Part shown: positions 26,621 to 35,273 of the stretch, in pieces
Layout of the letters: each line of letters begins with the position of its first letter
Numbering within the stretch: the first letter of the stretch is position 1
NCBI RefSeq assembly: GCF_002261215.1
Contig: NZ_NEVS01000004.1
Location: 3,782,001 to 3,846,000, forward strand
Length of the DNA stretch: 64,000 bases
Source of the DNA: Bordetella genomosp. 11
GTDB lineage: Bacteria; Pseudomonadota; Gammaproteobacteria; Burkholderiales; Burkholderiaceae_B
Direction: 5' to 3'
Program-made: the position numbers and the translations under genes
Notes under the pieces: generated by a model
Told to the model about the DNA's origin: nothing
The model's database searches: none
The model's input: only the letters and a program-made list of their open reading frames with translations

Positions 26621-27544
26621 ATGCTGCGTTATCTGCTACGCCGGCTGTTGTACACCCTGCCCATCGCCATCGGCGTTTCGCTCGTCTGCTTCGCGCTGGT
26701 GCACCTGGCGCCGGGCGACCCGATCAGCGCCGTCCTGCCCGAAAATGCCTCGCCCGCGGTCATCCAGGAAATTCGCGCGGCGTATGGCTTCGACAAGCCG
26801 CTGCCTGTCCAGTATTTCATTTGGCTGGAGCGCGTGGCCACCGGCGATCTGGGCACGTCGATCAAGACGGGACGACCGGTGCTATGGGAAATCGCGCCCG
26901 CGATACGCAACTCGATGCTGCTCGCCAGCGTGGCCATCGCGCTTGCCTTCGTCGGAGGCTGCACCCTTGGCGCGCTGGCCGGCTATACCCGGCGGCCCAC
27001 CGTGGACCGCGCCGTGACGGCGTTGGCGGTTACCGGTGTATCGCTGCCGCACTACTGGCTGGGCATGGTTCTGATCGTGCTGTTTTCGGTGCAGCTGCGC
27101 TGGCTGCCCGCCACCGGCATGGGGCCGCCGGACATCGCGCATCTTGTTCTTCCGGCGGTCACGCTGTCCGTCATCCCCATGGGCATCGTCGCCCGGTCCG
27201 TGCGCGCCGCGGTCGGCGAAATCCGCAAGCAGGAGTTCGTGCAGACGCTGTATGCCAAGGGGCTGAGCGGCAGGCGCGTGCTCGCGCACGTCGCGAAGAA
27301 TGTGGCGCCCGCCGTGATGGCGGTCATGGGTCTGCAATTCGCGCAGATGCTGGGCGGCTCGATCCTGGTGGAAACCGTCTTTGCGTGGCCCGGTACGGGC
27401 TTCCTGCTGAATGCGGCGATCTTTACGCGCGACCTGCCCATCCTGCAGGGCACGATCCTGGTACTGGCGATGCTGTTCGTCCTCACCAACCTGGTCGTGG
27501 ACATCCTGCAGATGCTGGTGGACCCCCGCGTCAAGCGCGCTTGA
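26621..27544 (+). CDS. ABC transporter permease (DppB-type)
   Basis: 307-residue inner-membrane permease with about six membrane segments. It starts MLRYLLRRLLYTLPIAIGV, the standard DppB/OppB opening, and carries HLAPGDPIS and the EAA-like loop region QTLYAKGLSGRRVLAHVAKN that docks the ATPase. GGAG precedes the ATG. It pairs with the DppC-type permease 10 bp downstream. Confidence 0.95.
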   Translation: MLRYLLRRLLYTLPIAIGVSLVCFALVHLAPGDPISAVLPENASPAVIQEIRAAYGFDKPLPVQYFIWLERVATGDLGTSIKTGRPVLWEIAPAIRNSMLLASVAIALAFVGGCTLGALAGYTRRPTVDRAVTALAVTGVSLPHYWLGMVLIVLFSVQLRWLPATGMGPPDIAHLVLPAVTLSVIPMGIVARSVRAAVGEIRKQEFVQTLYAKGLSGRRVLAHVAKNVAPAVMAVMGLQFAQMLGGSILVETVFAWPGTGFLLNAAIFTRDLPILQGTILVLAMLFVLTNLVVDILQMLVDPRVKRA

Positions 27545-27554
27545 AGGAAACGCC

Positions 27555-28466
27555 ATGAGCGAAAACACCGCTTCCCTATCCGGCATTGCCCGTCCGATGG
27601 TTTCGCAGGAAAGCTTTCGCCGGCCCAGCCGCGGCTACTGGCATACGGTGGGGCGGCGGCTGTCGCGCGACCCCGTGGCCATCGGATGCGCGGTGATCCT
27701 GCTGGCCATTATTGCGCTGGCGATCGCCGCGCCATGGCTGGGGCTGGACGATCCCTACAAAATGAGCATGATCCGGCGCCTGAAGCCGCCGGGCTACCAG
27801 GGCCACCTGCTGGGCACGGACGAACTGGGCCGCGACATGCTGTCGCGCCTGATCTACGGCGGCAGGCTTTCGCTGTTCACGGGCTTCGCTCCCGTCGTTC
27901 TCGCGACGCTGATCGGCGGGACGCTGGGCATCGCCGCCGGCTTTGCCGGCGGCCGCTGGAACATGGTCATCATGAGACTGATCGATGTGTTCTATGCCTT
28001 CCCTTCCGTGCTGTTGGCGGTGGCGATCTCGGGCGCCCTGGGCGCCGGATTGCTCAACAGCCTCGTATCGCTCACGCTGGTGTTCATCCCGCCCATCGCC
28101 CGCATCGCCGAAAGCATAACGACCCAGGTGCGCGAGCAGGATTTCGTCGAAGCGGCGCGCGCCACCGGCGCGTCGGCCCTGCGCGTGGTTCGGGGACACG
28201 TGCTGTCCAACGTGATCGGGCCCATCCTGGTCTACGCGTCGAGCCTGATCAGCGTAAGCATCGTGATTGCTTCCGGACTGAGCTTCCTGGGACTGGGCGT
28301 CAATCCGCCGAACGCGGAATGGGGGCTGATGCTGAATACGCTGCGCCAGGCGATCTACGTCACGCCCCTGAACGCCATCCTGCCCGGGATCATGATCTTC
28401 GTCACCTCCATGTGTTTCAACCTGATGAGCGATGGCCTGCGCAGCGCCATGGACGTCAAGGCCTGA
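27555..28466 (+). CDS. ABC transporter permease (DppC-type)
   Basis: 303-residue permease with the DppC/OppC layout: a short cytoplasmic N-terminus, a first membrane segment (VAIGCAVILLAIIALAIAAP), the GTDELGRDMLSRLIYGGRLS motif, and the EAA loop QDFVEAARATGASALRVVRG. The ATG at 27555 follows AAGGAAA; the frame extends upstream only through Arg/Cys/Ser-rich shadow sequence of the previous gene. It is part of the five-gene importer. Confidence 0.95.
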   Translation: MSENTASLSGIARPMVSQESFRRPSRGYWHTVGRRLSRDPVAIGCAVILLAIIALAIAAPWLGLDDPYKMSMIRRLKPPGYQGHLLGTDELGRDMLSRLIYGGRLSLFTGFAPVVLATLIGGTLGIAAGFAGGRWNMVIMRLIDVFYAFPSVLLAVAISGALGAGLLNSLVSLTLVFIPPIARIAESITTQVREQDFVEAARATGASALRVVRGHVLSNVIGPILVYASSLISVSIVIASGLSFLGLGVNPPNAEWGLMLNTLRQAIYVTPLNAILPGIMIFVTSMCFNLMSDGLRSAMDVKA

Positions 28467-28478
28467 GAGGAGTCCGCC

Positions 28479-29642
28479 ATGTTCGCACGCTTCAGAACCC
28501 GCGGCGAAACACCGCCGTCCGACGCCTTGCGCCTGCTCGACAGGCATCCCGACCCGCGCGACCGCGGCGGCCCGGCGCAACCCATGCTGATCGTGGAGAA
28601 CCTGAAAAAGCATTTCGACCTCGGAAGGACCGGCCTGCGCGGCCAGCGCTCCGTCGTGCGCGCCGTGGACGGGATCGGCTTCCAGGTGGCCAAGGGGGAA
28701 ACGGTCGGCATCGTCGGCGAGTCGGGCTGCGGAAAATCGACCACCGGACGCCTGCTGATGCACCTGCTGCGTCCGGATTCCGGACGCGTCATCTTCGACG
28801 GCGAAGAAGTATCGGAAGTGCGCGGGATCAGCGTGCGGGACCTGCGCGCGCAAATGCAGATGGTATTCCAGGACAGCTATGCCTCGCTGAACCCGCGCCT
28901 GACCATCGCCGACAGCATCGCCTTCGGTCCCACGGTGGCCGGCATGTCCGGCACACAGGCGCGCGCGCGCGCGGCGAGCCTGCTGCGCATGGTCGGGCTG
29001 GATCCCGACACCCACTCGCGCCGCTATCCGCACGAACTATCCGGTGGCCAGCGGCAGCGCGTCAACATCGCGCGCGCCCTGGCGATGGGACCCCGCGTCC
29101 TGATCCTGGATGAATCGGTGTCCGCGCTGGACAAATCGGTCGAGGCGCAGGTATTGAATCTCTTGCGCGAACTCAAGCGCGAGCTGGGCCTGACGTATCT
29201 TTTTATCTCGCACGACCTGAATGTCGTGCAATACATCAGCGACCGCGTGCTGGTGATGTACCTGGGCCAGATCGTGGAATCCGGCCCTGTCGCGCGCATC
29301 TACGAAGCAACGCGCCATCCGTACACCGCCGCGCTGCTGGCATCCCGCCCGTCGATGGATCCCCGGCGCCGCGTCAGCAGCCCGCCCTTATCGGGCGATC
29401 CACCCAATCCGATCGATCCGCCGTCGGGGTGCCGTTTCCGTACCCGGTGCCCGCGGGCGCAGGACCGCTGCGCGGCCGAGATGCCCATGCTGACGCCCGC
29501 GGACGACGAGTCTGGCCATCTAAGCGCCTGTCATTACCCGCTCGACCGTAGCCAGGCCATGCGCCTTCGGCCCGACGCGCGCGAAGGCGACGGCACGGCG
29601 AGCGCGATCGCCGCGGACGCAATCTCGCGGCTGCGCGCCTGA
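28479..29642 (+). CDS. ABC transporter ATP-binding protein (DppF/OppF-type)
   Basis: 387-residue ATPase. Walker A GESGCGKST lies at 80-88, then Q-loop (MQMVFQDSYASLNPRLT), signature LSGGQRQRVNIARAL, Walker B VLILDESVSALD, and the C-terminal oligopeptide domain with CRFRTRCPRAQDRC cysteines. About 35 residues precede the domain, more than usual, but the ATG has a strong AGGAG. OppF-type subunits normally carry the cysteine motif, which may bind an iron-sulfur cluster in some members. Confidence 0.95.
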   Translation: MFARFRTRGETPPSDALRLLDRHPDPRDRGGPAQPMLIVENLKKHFDLGRTGLRGQRSVVRAVDGIGFQVAKGETVGIVGESGCGKSTTGRLLMHLLRPDSGRVIFDGEEVSEVRGISVRDLRAQMQMVFQDSYASLNPRLTIADSIAFGPTVAGMSGTQARARAASLLRMVGLDPDTHSRRYPHELSGGQRQRVNIARALAMGPRVLILDESVSALDKSVEAQVLNLLRELKRELGLTYLFISHDLNVVQYISDRVLVMYLGQIVESGPVARIYEATRHPYTAALLASRPSMDPRRRVSSPPLSGDPPNPIDPPSGCRFRTRCPRAQDRCAAEMPMLTPADDESGHLSACHYPLDRSQAMRLRPDAREGDGTASAIAADAISRLRA

Positions 29643-29657
29643 AGGGAGACCTCGACC

Positions 29658-30716
29658 ATGAACGCTATTTCCGAAGGCATCGACGATTCCCTTGTCCGGG
29701 TGCGCGACCTGACCGTGCGGTTCGTCAACCGCGACATGAACGTGCCGGTGGTCAACGGCGTTTCCTTCTCGCTGCGCGAAGGCGAGGTCCTGTGCCTGCT
29801 GGGAGAGTCCGGATCGGGCAAGAGTGTCACCATGCGCGCGCTCATGCGTCTGCTGCCGGACAACGCCCGCCTGGGCGGACAGGTCTGCGTGGGCGGCCAC
29901 GACATCCTCGCGCTGCCCCGGAGCAGACTGCCAGGTATACGGGGTTCGCTGATTTCGATGATCTTCCAGGAACCGCTGACCGCGCTGGATCCGGTCTATA
30001 CCATCGGCCAGCAGATCGCCGAAACGGTGCGCCAGCACGAGGGTGCCACCCACCGCGAGGCCATGCGGCGGGCGCTGGATCTGCTGGAATTGGTGCAGAT
30101 ACCGTCCGCGGCGCGCCGGCTGGCCGCGTATCCCCACGAGCTGTCGGGAGGATTGCGGCAACGCGCCATGATCGCGCTGGCCCTGTCCTGCCGGCCCCGG
30201 CTGCTGCTGGCCGACGAACCCACCACCGCGCTCGACGCCACCGTGCAGATCCAGGTGCTGCTGCTCTTGCGCGAACTGCAGCGCGAATTGGGCATGGCCA
30301 CCCTGTTCGTCACGCATGACCTGGGCGTGGCCTGCGAGGTCGCCGACAAAGTCGCCGTGATGTATGCGGGCCGCTTCGTCGAAACCGGAACGATCGAGGA
30401 TGTCATGGAACGGCCCGCCCACCCCTACACGCGCGGGCTTTTGAAGTCGACCGTGCACGGCGGACTGCGCGGCAACGATCTCGAGCCGATCCCGGGCGCG
30501 CCGCCCGACCTGGCCGATCTTCCGCCGGGCTGCTGCTTCGCGCCGCGCTGCACCCTGCGCCAGCCGGAGTGCGATGCCGGCGTACCTGCCCTGCGCGAAC
30601 CGGTGGGCGCGGCGGACCGCGGCCTGCTCGCCCTGCACGGTGGCGGCCATGCGGCCCGCTGCATCCGCATGGGCGCGGCGGCGCCCCCGCGCGCGCAGGC
30701 CGTGGCATGGCGATAA
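29658..30716 (+). CDS. ABC transporter ATP-binding protein (DppD/OppD-type)
   Basis: 352-residue partner ATPase. Walker A GESGSGKSVT at 49-58, Q-loop MIFQEPLTALDPVYTIG, signature LSGGLRQRAMIALAL, Walker B LLLADEPTTALD, switch histidine in FVTHDLGVACEVAD, and the C-terminal CCFAPRCTLRQPEC segment. The order SBP-permease-permease-OppF-OppD is slightly unusual, since D commonly precedes F. It is followed by three amidase genes on the same strand. Confidence 0.95.
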   Translation: MNAISEGIDDSLVRVRDLTVRFVNRDMNVPVVNGVSFSLREGEVLCLLGESGSGKSVTMRALMRLLPDNARLGGQVCVGGHDILALPRSRLPGIRGSLISMIFQEPLTALDPVYTIGQQIAETVRQHEGATHREAMRRALDLLELVQIPSAARRLAAYPHELSGGLRQRAMIALALSCRPRLLLADEPTTALDATVQIQVLLLLRELQRELGMATLFVTHDLGVACEVADKVAVMYAGRFVETGTIEDVMERPAHPYTRGLLKSTVHGGLRGNDLEPIPGAPPDLADLPPGCCFAPRCTLRQPECDAGVPALREPVGAADRGLLALHGGGHAARCIRMGAAAPPRAQAVAWR

Positions 30717-30803
30717 GCATGGCGCCGGCCATACCGGGCGGATGGAGCGGCGCGATCGATGTATCCAGGACCGGCGAGCGGTCCGCACGAAGGAGTCCAG
30801 GGC

Positions 30804-32207
30804 ATGGGCGATGAACTGTGTTTTCTCTCGGTGGGCGAAGCGTCGCGCCTGCTGCAAACCCGCAAAGTCTCACCCGTGGAGCTGGTCGACGCCTTCCTGG
30901 CGCGCATCGCGGCGTTGGACGACCGGCTGCACAGTTACCTGCTGGTGACGGCCGATGCCGCGCGCGCGCAGGCGAAAGCCGCCGAACAGGACATCCTGGC
31001 GGGGCGCTGGCGCGGACCGCTGCATGGCATTCCCTATGCCGTCAAGGACAACTACTACACGCGCGGCGTGCGAACCTGCGCGGCATCGCGGCTGTTGCTG
31101 GACCATGTCCCCGACCATGACGCCACGGCGATAACGCGCCTGCGCGCGGCCGGCGCGATCCTGCTGGGCAAGCTGAATACCTGGGAGTACGGCACCGGAA
31201 CCGGCGCGGTGCATTTCGATCTGCCTTTCGAACCGGCGCGCAATCCCTGGAACCTGGCGCACTTCACCGGAGGCTCGTCGACGGGAGCCGGAGCCTCGGT
31301 GGCTGCCGGCACGGCCATGGCCGCCCTGGGATCGGACACCGGCGGCTCCGTGCGCCTGCCGGCCGCAGCGTGCGGACTGCAGGGCATGAAACCCACCTAT
31401 GGCCGGGTCAGCCGGCACGGCATCCTGCCGAACTGCTATACGCTGGATGTACCCGGGCCGCTCACGTGGACGGTCGAAGACAGCGCGCTGATGCTGCGGG
31501 CCATGGCGGGCCACGATCCGCGCGATCCGGCCAGCGCCCGCCAGCCGGTGCCCGACTACGTCGCGGGCCTGGAAACGGGCGTTAGCGGCATGACGATAGG
31601 AATGGTCCGCGACCTGGGCCCCGAAGGCGAGCAGGTCGACGAGGCCAATCGCATCGGGATGGAGGACATGGCTCGCGTCCTGGAGGCCGGCGGCGCGCGC
31701 ATTGTGGACGTCATGCTGCCCGCCGCCGTTTCGGACTATCGCCAGGCGAGTAGCGTGATCAACTGGACCGAGTCCCTTTCCATCCACGAAGACGACTTCA
31801 TGACGCGCGCCGACCAGATGGGCCAGGCACTGCGCGACAAGATGATGAACGGATTCATGGTGCGCGCCGTCGACTATCTGGCGGCCCAGCGCCGACGCCG
31901 CGAACTCGCCTCCGCGACGGACGCGCTGATACGCGGCGTCGATGCACTGATCCTGCCGTGTGCTTTCCACACCGCGCCGCCCATCGAGGATTTCGACCGC
32001 GTCAAGGCGTATACGGCCGATACCGCGTGCCCGCCATTCAATCTGTCGGGCCATCCCGCGATGGCGGTGTGTACCGGCTTCGATGGCACGGGCCTGCCGT
32101 CCAACGCCCAGATCGCCGGCCGCTACTTCGACGAAGCCACGGTCTTCCGCGTCGCCCGCGCCTACGAGCGCGCCACGCGCTGGCGCGACCGCCGTCCGGC
32201 GCTATAG
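30804..32207 (+). CDS. Amidase-signature enzyme (first tandem copy)
   Basis: 467-residue amide hydrolase with triad K81 (GIPYAVKDNYYTRG), S158 (FTGGSSTGAGAS) and S182 (LGSDTGGSVRLPAA). The ATG at 30804 follows GGAG; upstream codons in frame lack an RBS. It is nearly the twin of the next gene, with the same length, same residue numbering of the triad and long identical stretches. It probably arose by tandem duplication. It has no small partner gene of its own, unlike the other two amidases of the locus. The substrate is unknown. Confidence 0.93.
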   Translation: MGDELCFLSVGEASRLLQTRKVSPVELVDAFLARIAALDDRLHSYLLVTADAARAQAKAAEQDILAGRWRGPLHGIPYAVKDNYYTRGVRTCAASRLLLDHVPDHDATAITRLRAAGAILLGKLNTWEYGTGTGAVHFDLPFEPARNPWNLAHFTGGSSTGAGASVAAGTAMAALGSDTGGSVRLPAAACGLQGMKPTYGRVSRHGILPNCYTLDVPGPLTWTVEDSALMLRAMAGHDPRDPASARQPVPDYVAGLETGVSGMTIGMVRDLGPEGEQVDEANRIGMEDMARVLEAGGARIVDVMLPAAVSDYRQASSVINWTESLSIHEDDFMTRADQMGQALRDKMMNGFMVRAVDYLAAQRRRRELASATDALIRGVDALILPCAFHTAPPIEDFDRVKAYTADTACPPFNLSGHPAMAVCTGFDGTGLPSNAQIAGRYFDEATVFRVARAYERATRWRDRRPAL

Positions 32208-32257
32208 ATCGACGCCGGCCCGCCCGGCGCTTCCCCGCACTCCGGAGACCAACGCCC

Positions 32258-33661
32258 ATGAACACCCCGCTGTTCCATTTGTCCGTCGGCCAGGCATCGC
32301 GCCTGATCCAGCGCCGCGAAGTGTCGCCGGTGGCATTGGTGGATGCCTTTCTCGATCGCATCGCCGCAGTGGACGATAAGGTCCATAGCTACCTGCTGGT
32401 GACCGCGGACCGCGCCCGGGCCCAGGCCCTGCAGGCCGAGCGCGACATCGCTGCCGGCCGCTATCGGGGGCCGCTGCATGGCATACCCTACGCGGTCAAG
32501 GACAACTACTACACCCGCGGCATCCGCACCACCGCCGCCTCCCGCCTGATGCTGGATTTCGTCCCCGGACACGACGCCACGGCCGTCCGCAAGCTCGACG
32601 AGGCCGGCGGGATCATGCTGGGCAAGCTCAATACCTGGGAGTACGGTACCGGCAATGGAGGCGTCTACTTCGACCTGCCCTTCGAGCCCGCGCGCAATCC
32701 GTGGGATCTTGATCGGTTCACCGGCGGCTCGTCCACCGGCGCGGGCGCGGCGGTGGCGGCCGGCACCGCCATGATCGCGTTGGGCTCGGACACCACGGGA
32801 TCGGTACGCCTGCCTGCCGCGGCCTGCGGCCTGCAAGGCATGAAGCCGACCTACGGCCGGGTAAGCCGGCACGGCATCCTGCCCAACTGCTACACCATGG
32901 ACACGCCCGGGCCCTTGACCTGGACTGTGGAAGACAGCGCGATCGTGCTCGGCGTGATCGCCGGCCGCGACGCCCGCGACCACGCGACCGCCGATCGCCC
33001 GGTCCCGGACTATCTGCGCAGCCTGGACACCGGCGTCGCCGGAATGACGATAGGCGTGGTCCGCGACCTCGGCGCCGACCCCGGCGTCATGGACGAGGCC
33101 AATACCGCCGCATTCGCGGACATGGTCGCGGTACTGCGCGACGCCGGGGCACGTATGATCGACGTCGCGCTACCCGAACCCATTGCGGAATACCGCAGCG
33201 TCACCTCGGTCATCAATTGGACCGAATCCCTATCCATACATGAAGGCGATTTCCTCCGGCGCGCCGGCGATATGGGCTACGCGCTGCGCGACAAACTGAT
33301 GTCCGGCGCCATGACCCGCGCGGTGGACTATGTGGCGGCGCAGCGGCGAAGGCGTGAACTGGCTCACGCTACCGATGCGCTGGTCCGGTCCGTCGATGCG
33401 CTTGTCGCCCCCTGTGCGTTTCGCGTCGCGCCGCCGTTCTCCGACGAACCGGCAATGCGCGCATACACGCGCGAGAACGCCTGCCCGCCATTCAATGCAT
33501 CCGGCCACCCTGCCATGACGGTGTGCACCGGCCACGACGCCGAAGGCCTGCCGACCAACGCGCAGATCGTCGGCCGCTGGTTCGACGAAGCGCGCGTGTA
33601 CCAGGTCGCGCGCGCCTACGAACGGGCCACGCCCTGGCGCGACCGCCGCCCCTCCCTTTGA
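32258..33661 (+). CDS. Amidase-signature enzyme (second tandem copy)
   Basis: 467 residues, paralogue of the preceding gene with the triad at the same positions: K81, S158 and S182. The nucleophile motif reads LGSDTTGSVRLPAA, with threonine where the twin has glycine, a substitution beside the active site that could change specificity. The ATG at 32258 is preceded by GGAGACC. Start and end regions are also conserved between the twins (ARAYERAT-WRDRRP at the C-terminus). Fifty bp separate the copies. Confidence 0.93.
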   Translation: MNTPLFHLSVGQASRLIQRREVSPVALVDAFLDRIAAVDDKVHSYLLVTADRARAQALQAERDIAAGRYRGPLHGIPYAVKDNYYTRGIRTTAASRLMLDFVPGHDATAVRKLDEAGGIMLGKLNTWEYGTGNGGVYFDLPFEPARNPWDLDRFTGGSSTGAGAAVAAGTAMIALGSDTTGSVRLPAAACGLQGMKPTYGRVSRHGILPNCYTMDTPGPLTWTVEDSAIVLGVIAGRDARDHATADRPVPDYLRSLDTGVAGMTIGVVRDLGADPGVMDEANTAAFADMVAVLRDAGARMIDVALPEPIAEYRSVTSVINWTESLSIHEGDFLRRAGDMGYALRDKLMSGAMTRAVDYVAAQRRRRELAHATDALVRSVDALVAPCAFRVAPPFSDEPAMRAYTRENACPPFNASGHPAMTVCTGHDAEGLPTNAQIVGRWFDEARVYQVARAYERATPWRDRRPSL

Positions 33662-33677
33662 TCATAGGAGCCTCGCC

Positions 33678-33893
33678 ATGACTTCCCCTCCGCTATGGAA
33701 CGCCGCCGACATCCAGGCACACTGCGATCGCTACGGCCTGCGCCTGTCAGAACCCATGATGCGGCGCATGCATGAGCTTTCATCCGCCGTAACCCGGACC
33801 GGCATGGCGATCCCGCGCATGCCGTCCAAGGAACACGAACCGGCTTTTGTATTCGACCTTCCTGTCGCATCGCCCAACCGCGAGGAACCATAA
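33678..33893 (+). CDS. Second small GatC/AtzG-like amidase partner subunit
   Basis: 71 residues. WNAADIQAHCDRYGLRLSEP, then MRRMHELSSAVTRTGMAIPRM, KEHEPAFVFDLP: two helices and an extended tail ending in a hydrophobic FVFDLP, the same general plan as the 77-residue protein at 23212. An AGGAG lies upstream. The stop codon TAA shares a base with the next ATG (TAATG), so translation is coupled to the amidase that follows. Role as an AtzG/GatC-like partner is inferred from size, pattern and coupling. Confidence 0.7.
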   Translation: MTSPPLWNAADIQAHCDRYGLRLSEPMMRRMHELSSAVTRTGMAIPRMPSKEHEPAFVFDLPVASPNREEP

Positions 33894-35224
33894 TGGAACC
33901 GTATGAACTGACCGCCACCGAGGCCTCCGCCCTGATCGCCGCGCGCAAGTTGTCCTGCGAGGAACTGGCTCGATCGACATTGGACCGCATCCGCGCGCGC
34001 GACGCGGACGTTCGCGCCTGGAGCTGGTTCGACGAAGACATGATCGTGCGCAATGCGCGCGAACTGGACAAGCGTCTGCCGCGCAGCCCGCTGCACGGGC
34101 TGACCTTCGGCGTGAAAGACGTGATCGACACGGTCGATATGCCGACGCAGCACAACTCCCCCATCCACGTCGACCATCGCCCCGGCCAGGACGCGGCCTG
34201 CGTGGCCGTGGTCAGGCACAGCGGTTCGCTGATCGTCGGCAAGACCGATACGGTGGAATTCGCATCCGGCGGACGCCGTGCCGTCACGCGCAATCCGCAC
34301 AACCCCGCGCATACGCCGGGCGGTTCGTCCTCCGGCTCCGGCGCGGCGGTAGGGGACAAGCAGGTGCAGTTGGCCTTCGGAACGCAGACGGGCGGCTCGC
34401 ATATCCGTCCGGCGGCCTTCAACGGCATCTACGGCATCAAGCCCACGCACGGCATCGTCAGCCGCGAAGGCGCGAAGATGTATTCGCACACGCTGGATAC
34501 GATAGGCTGGTACGGCCGCTCGGTGGAGGACCTGCAACTGGTCGCCCGGGCCTTCCGCGTGGTGGAGTCCGATGGGCCCGCGCCGGCCGGCGTCCGCGGG
34601 CTGAAAATAGGGCTGTGCCGCACACCGGTCTGGTCCTCGGCCGACGCCTATGGACGCGCGGCCTTGATGGAAGCCGCGCGCAGGCTGGAGGCCGAGGGCG
34701 CCATCGTCCGGGAACTGGACCTGCCCCCCGCCTTCGACGGCATGGATGCCGCGCAGCAAACGATCATGCGCGGAGAAGGCCGCGCGGCATTCCTGCCGGC
34801 TTACCTTGGCAGCCATCATCTGCTGCACGAGGACTTCCGCGAGATGGTCGAGAACACGCGGGCGATCACGCCGGCGCAGCTGGTACAGGCCTACGACCTG
34901 GCGGCATCGTGCCGGCGGGCTTTCGATGGCCTGTTCGGCGCGGATCTGGACGCGGTGCTCACGCCCGCGTCTACCGGCGAGGCGCCGGAAGGGCTGCAGG
35001 ACACGGGCAATCCCGCCTTCAATGCCATGTGGACGCTGCTGCATGTTCCCTGCGTCGGCATCCCGGTGGGGAAAAGCGCGCGCAACCTGCCGCTGGGCAT
35101 CCAGCTGGTCGGGCCGCGCTTCGCCGACTCGCGCCTGCTGGACATCGCCCACGCCTGCGCGCCCGCCATACATCAAAACGGCGTGCTGACGGAAATCCAA
35201 CCGGACGAAGCCGTGACGGCCTGA
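33893..35224 (+). CDS. Amidase-signature enzyme coupled to a small partner subunit
   Basis: 443-residue amide hydrolase. The triad is K75 (LTFGVKDVIDT), S145 (HTPGGSSSGSGA) and S169 (AFGTQTGGSHIRPA). The nucleophile motif GTQTGGSHIRPA differs from the common GSDTGGSIRxPA, so this is a distinct subfamily from the other amidases here. It is the last gene of the locus and its translation is coupled to the 71-residue protein before it. It is convergent with the PaoC-like gene; a GGCGGGAA/TTCCCGCC inverted repeat (35229-35264) lies in the 49-bp gap. Confidence 0.92.
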   Translation: MEPYELTATEASALIAARKLSCEELARSTLDRIRARDADVRAWSWFDEDMIVRNARELDKRLPRSPLHGLTFGVKDVIDTVDMPTQHNSPIHVDHRPGQDAACVAVVRHSGSLIVGKTDTVEFASGGRRAVTRNPHNPAHTPGGSSSGSGAAVGDKQVQLAFGTQTGGSHIRPAAFNGIYGIKPTHGIVSREGAKMYSHTLDTIGWYGRSVEDLQLVARAFRVVESDGPAPAGVRGLKIGLCRTPVWSSADAYGRAALMEAARRLEAEGAIVRELDLPPAFDGMDAAQQTIMRGEGRAAFLPAYLGSHHLLHEDFREMVENTRAITPAQLVQAYDLAASCRRAFDGLFGADLDAVLTPASTGEAPEGLQDTGNPAFNAMWTLLHVPCVGIPVGKSARNLPLGIQLVGPRFADSRLLDIAHACAPAIHQNGVLTEIQPDEAVTA

Positions 35225-35273
35225 TACCGGCGGGAACCGCCCCGGTGGCACGTCGATTCCCGCCAGGCACCCG

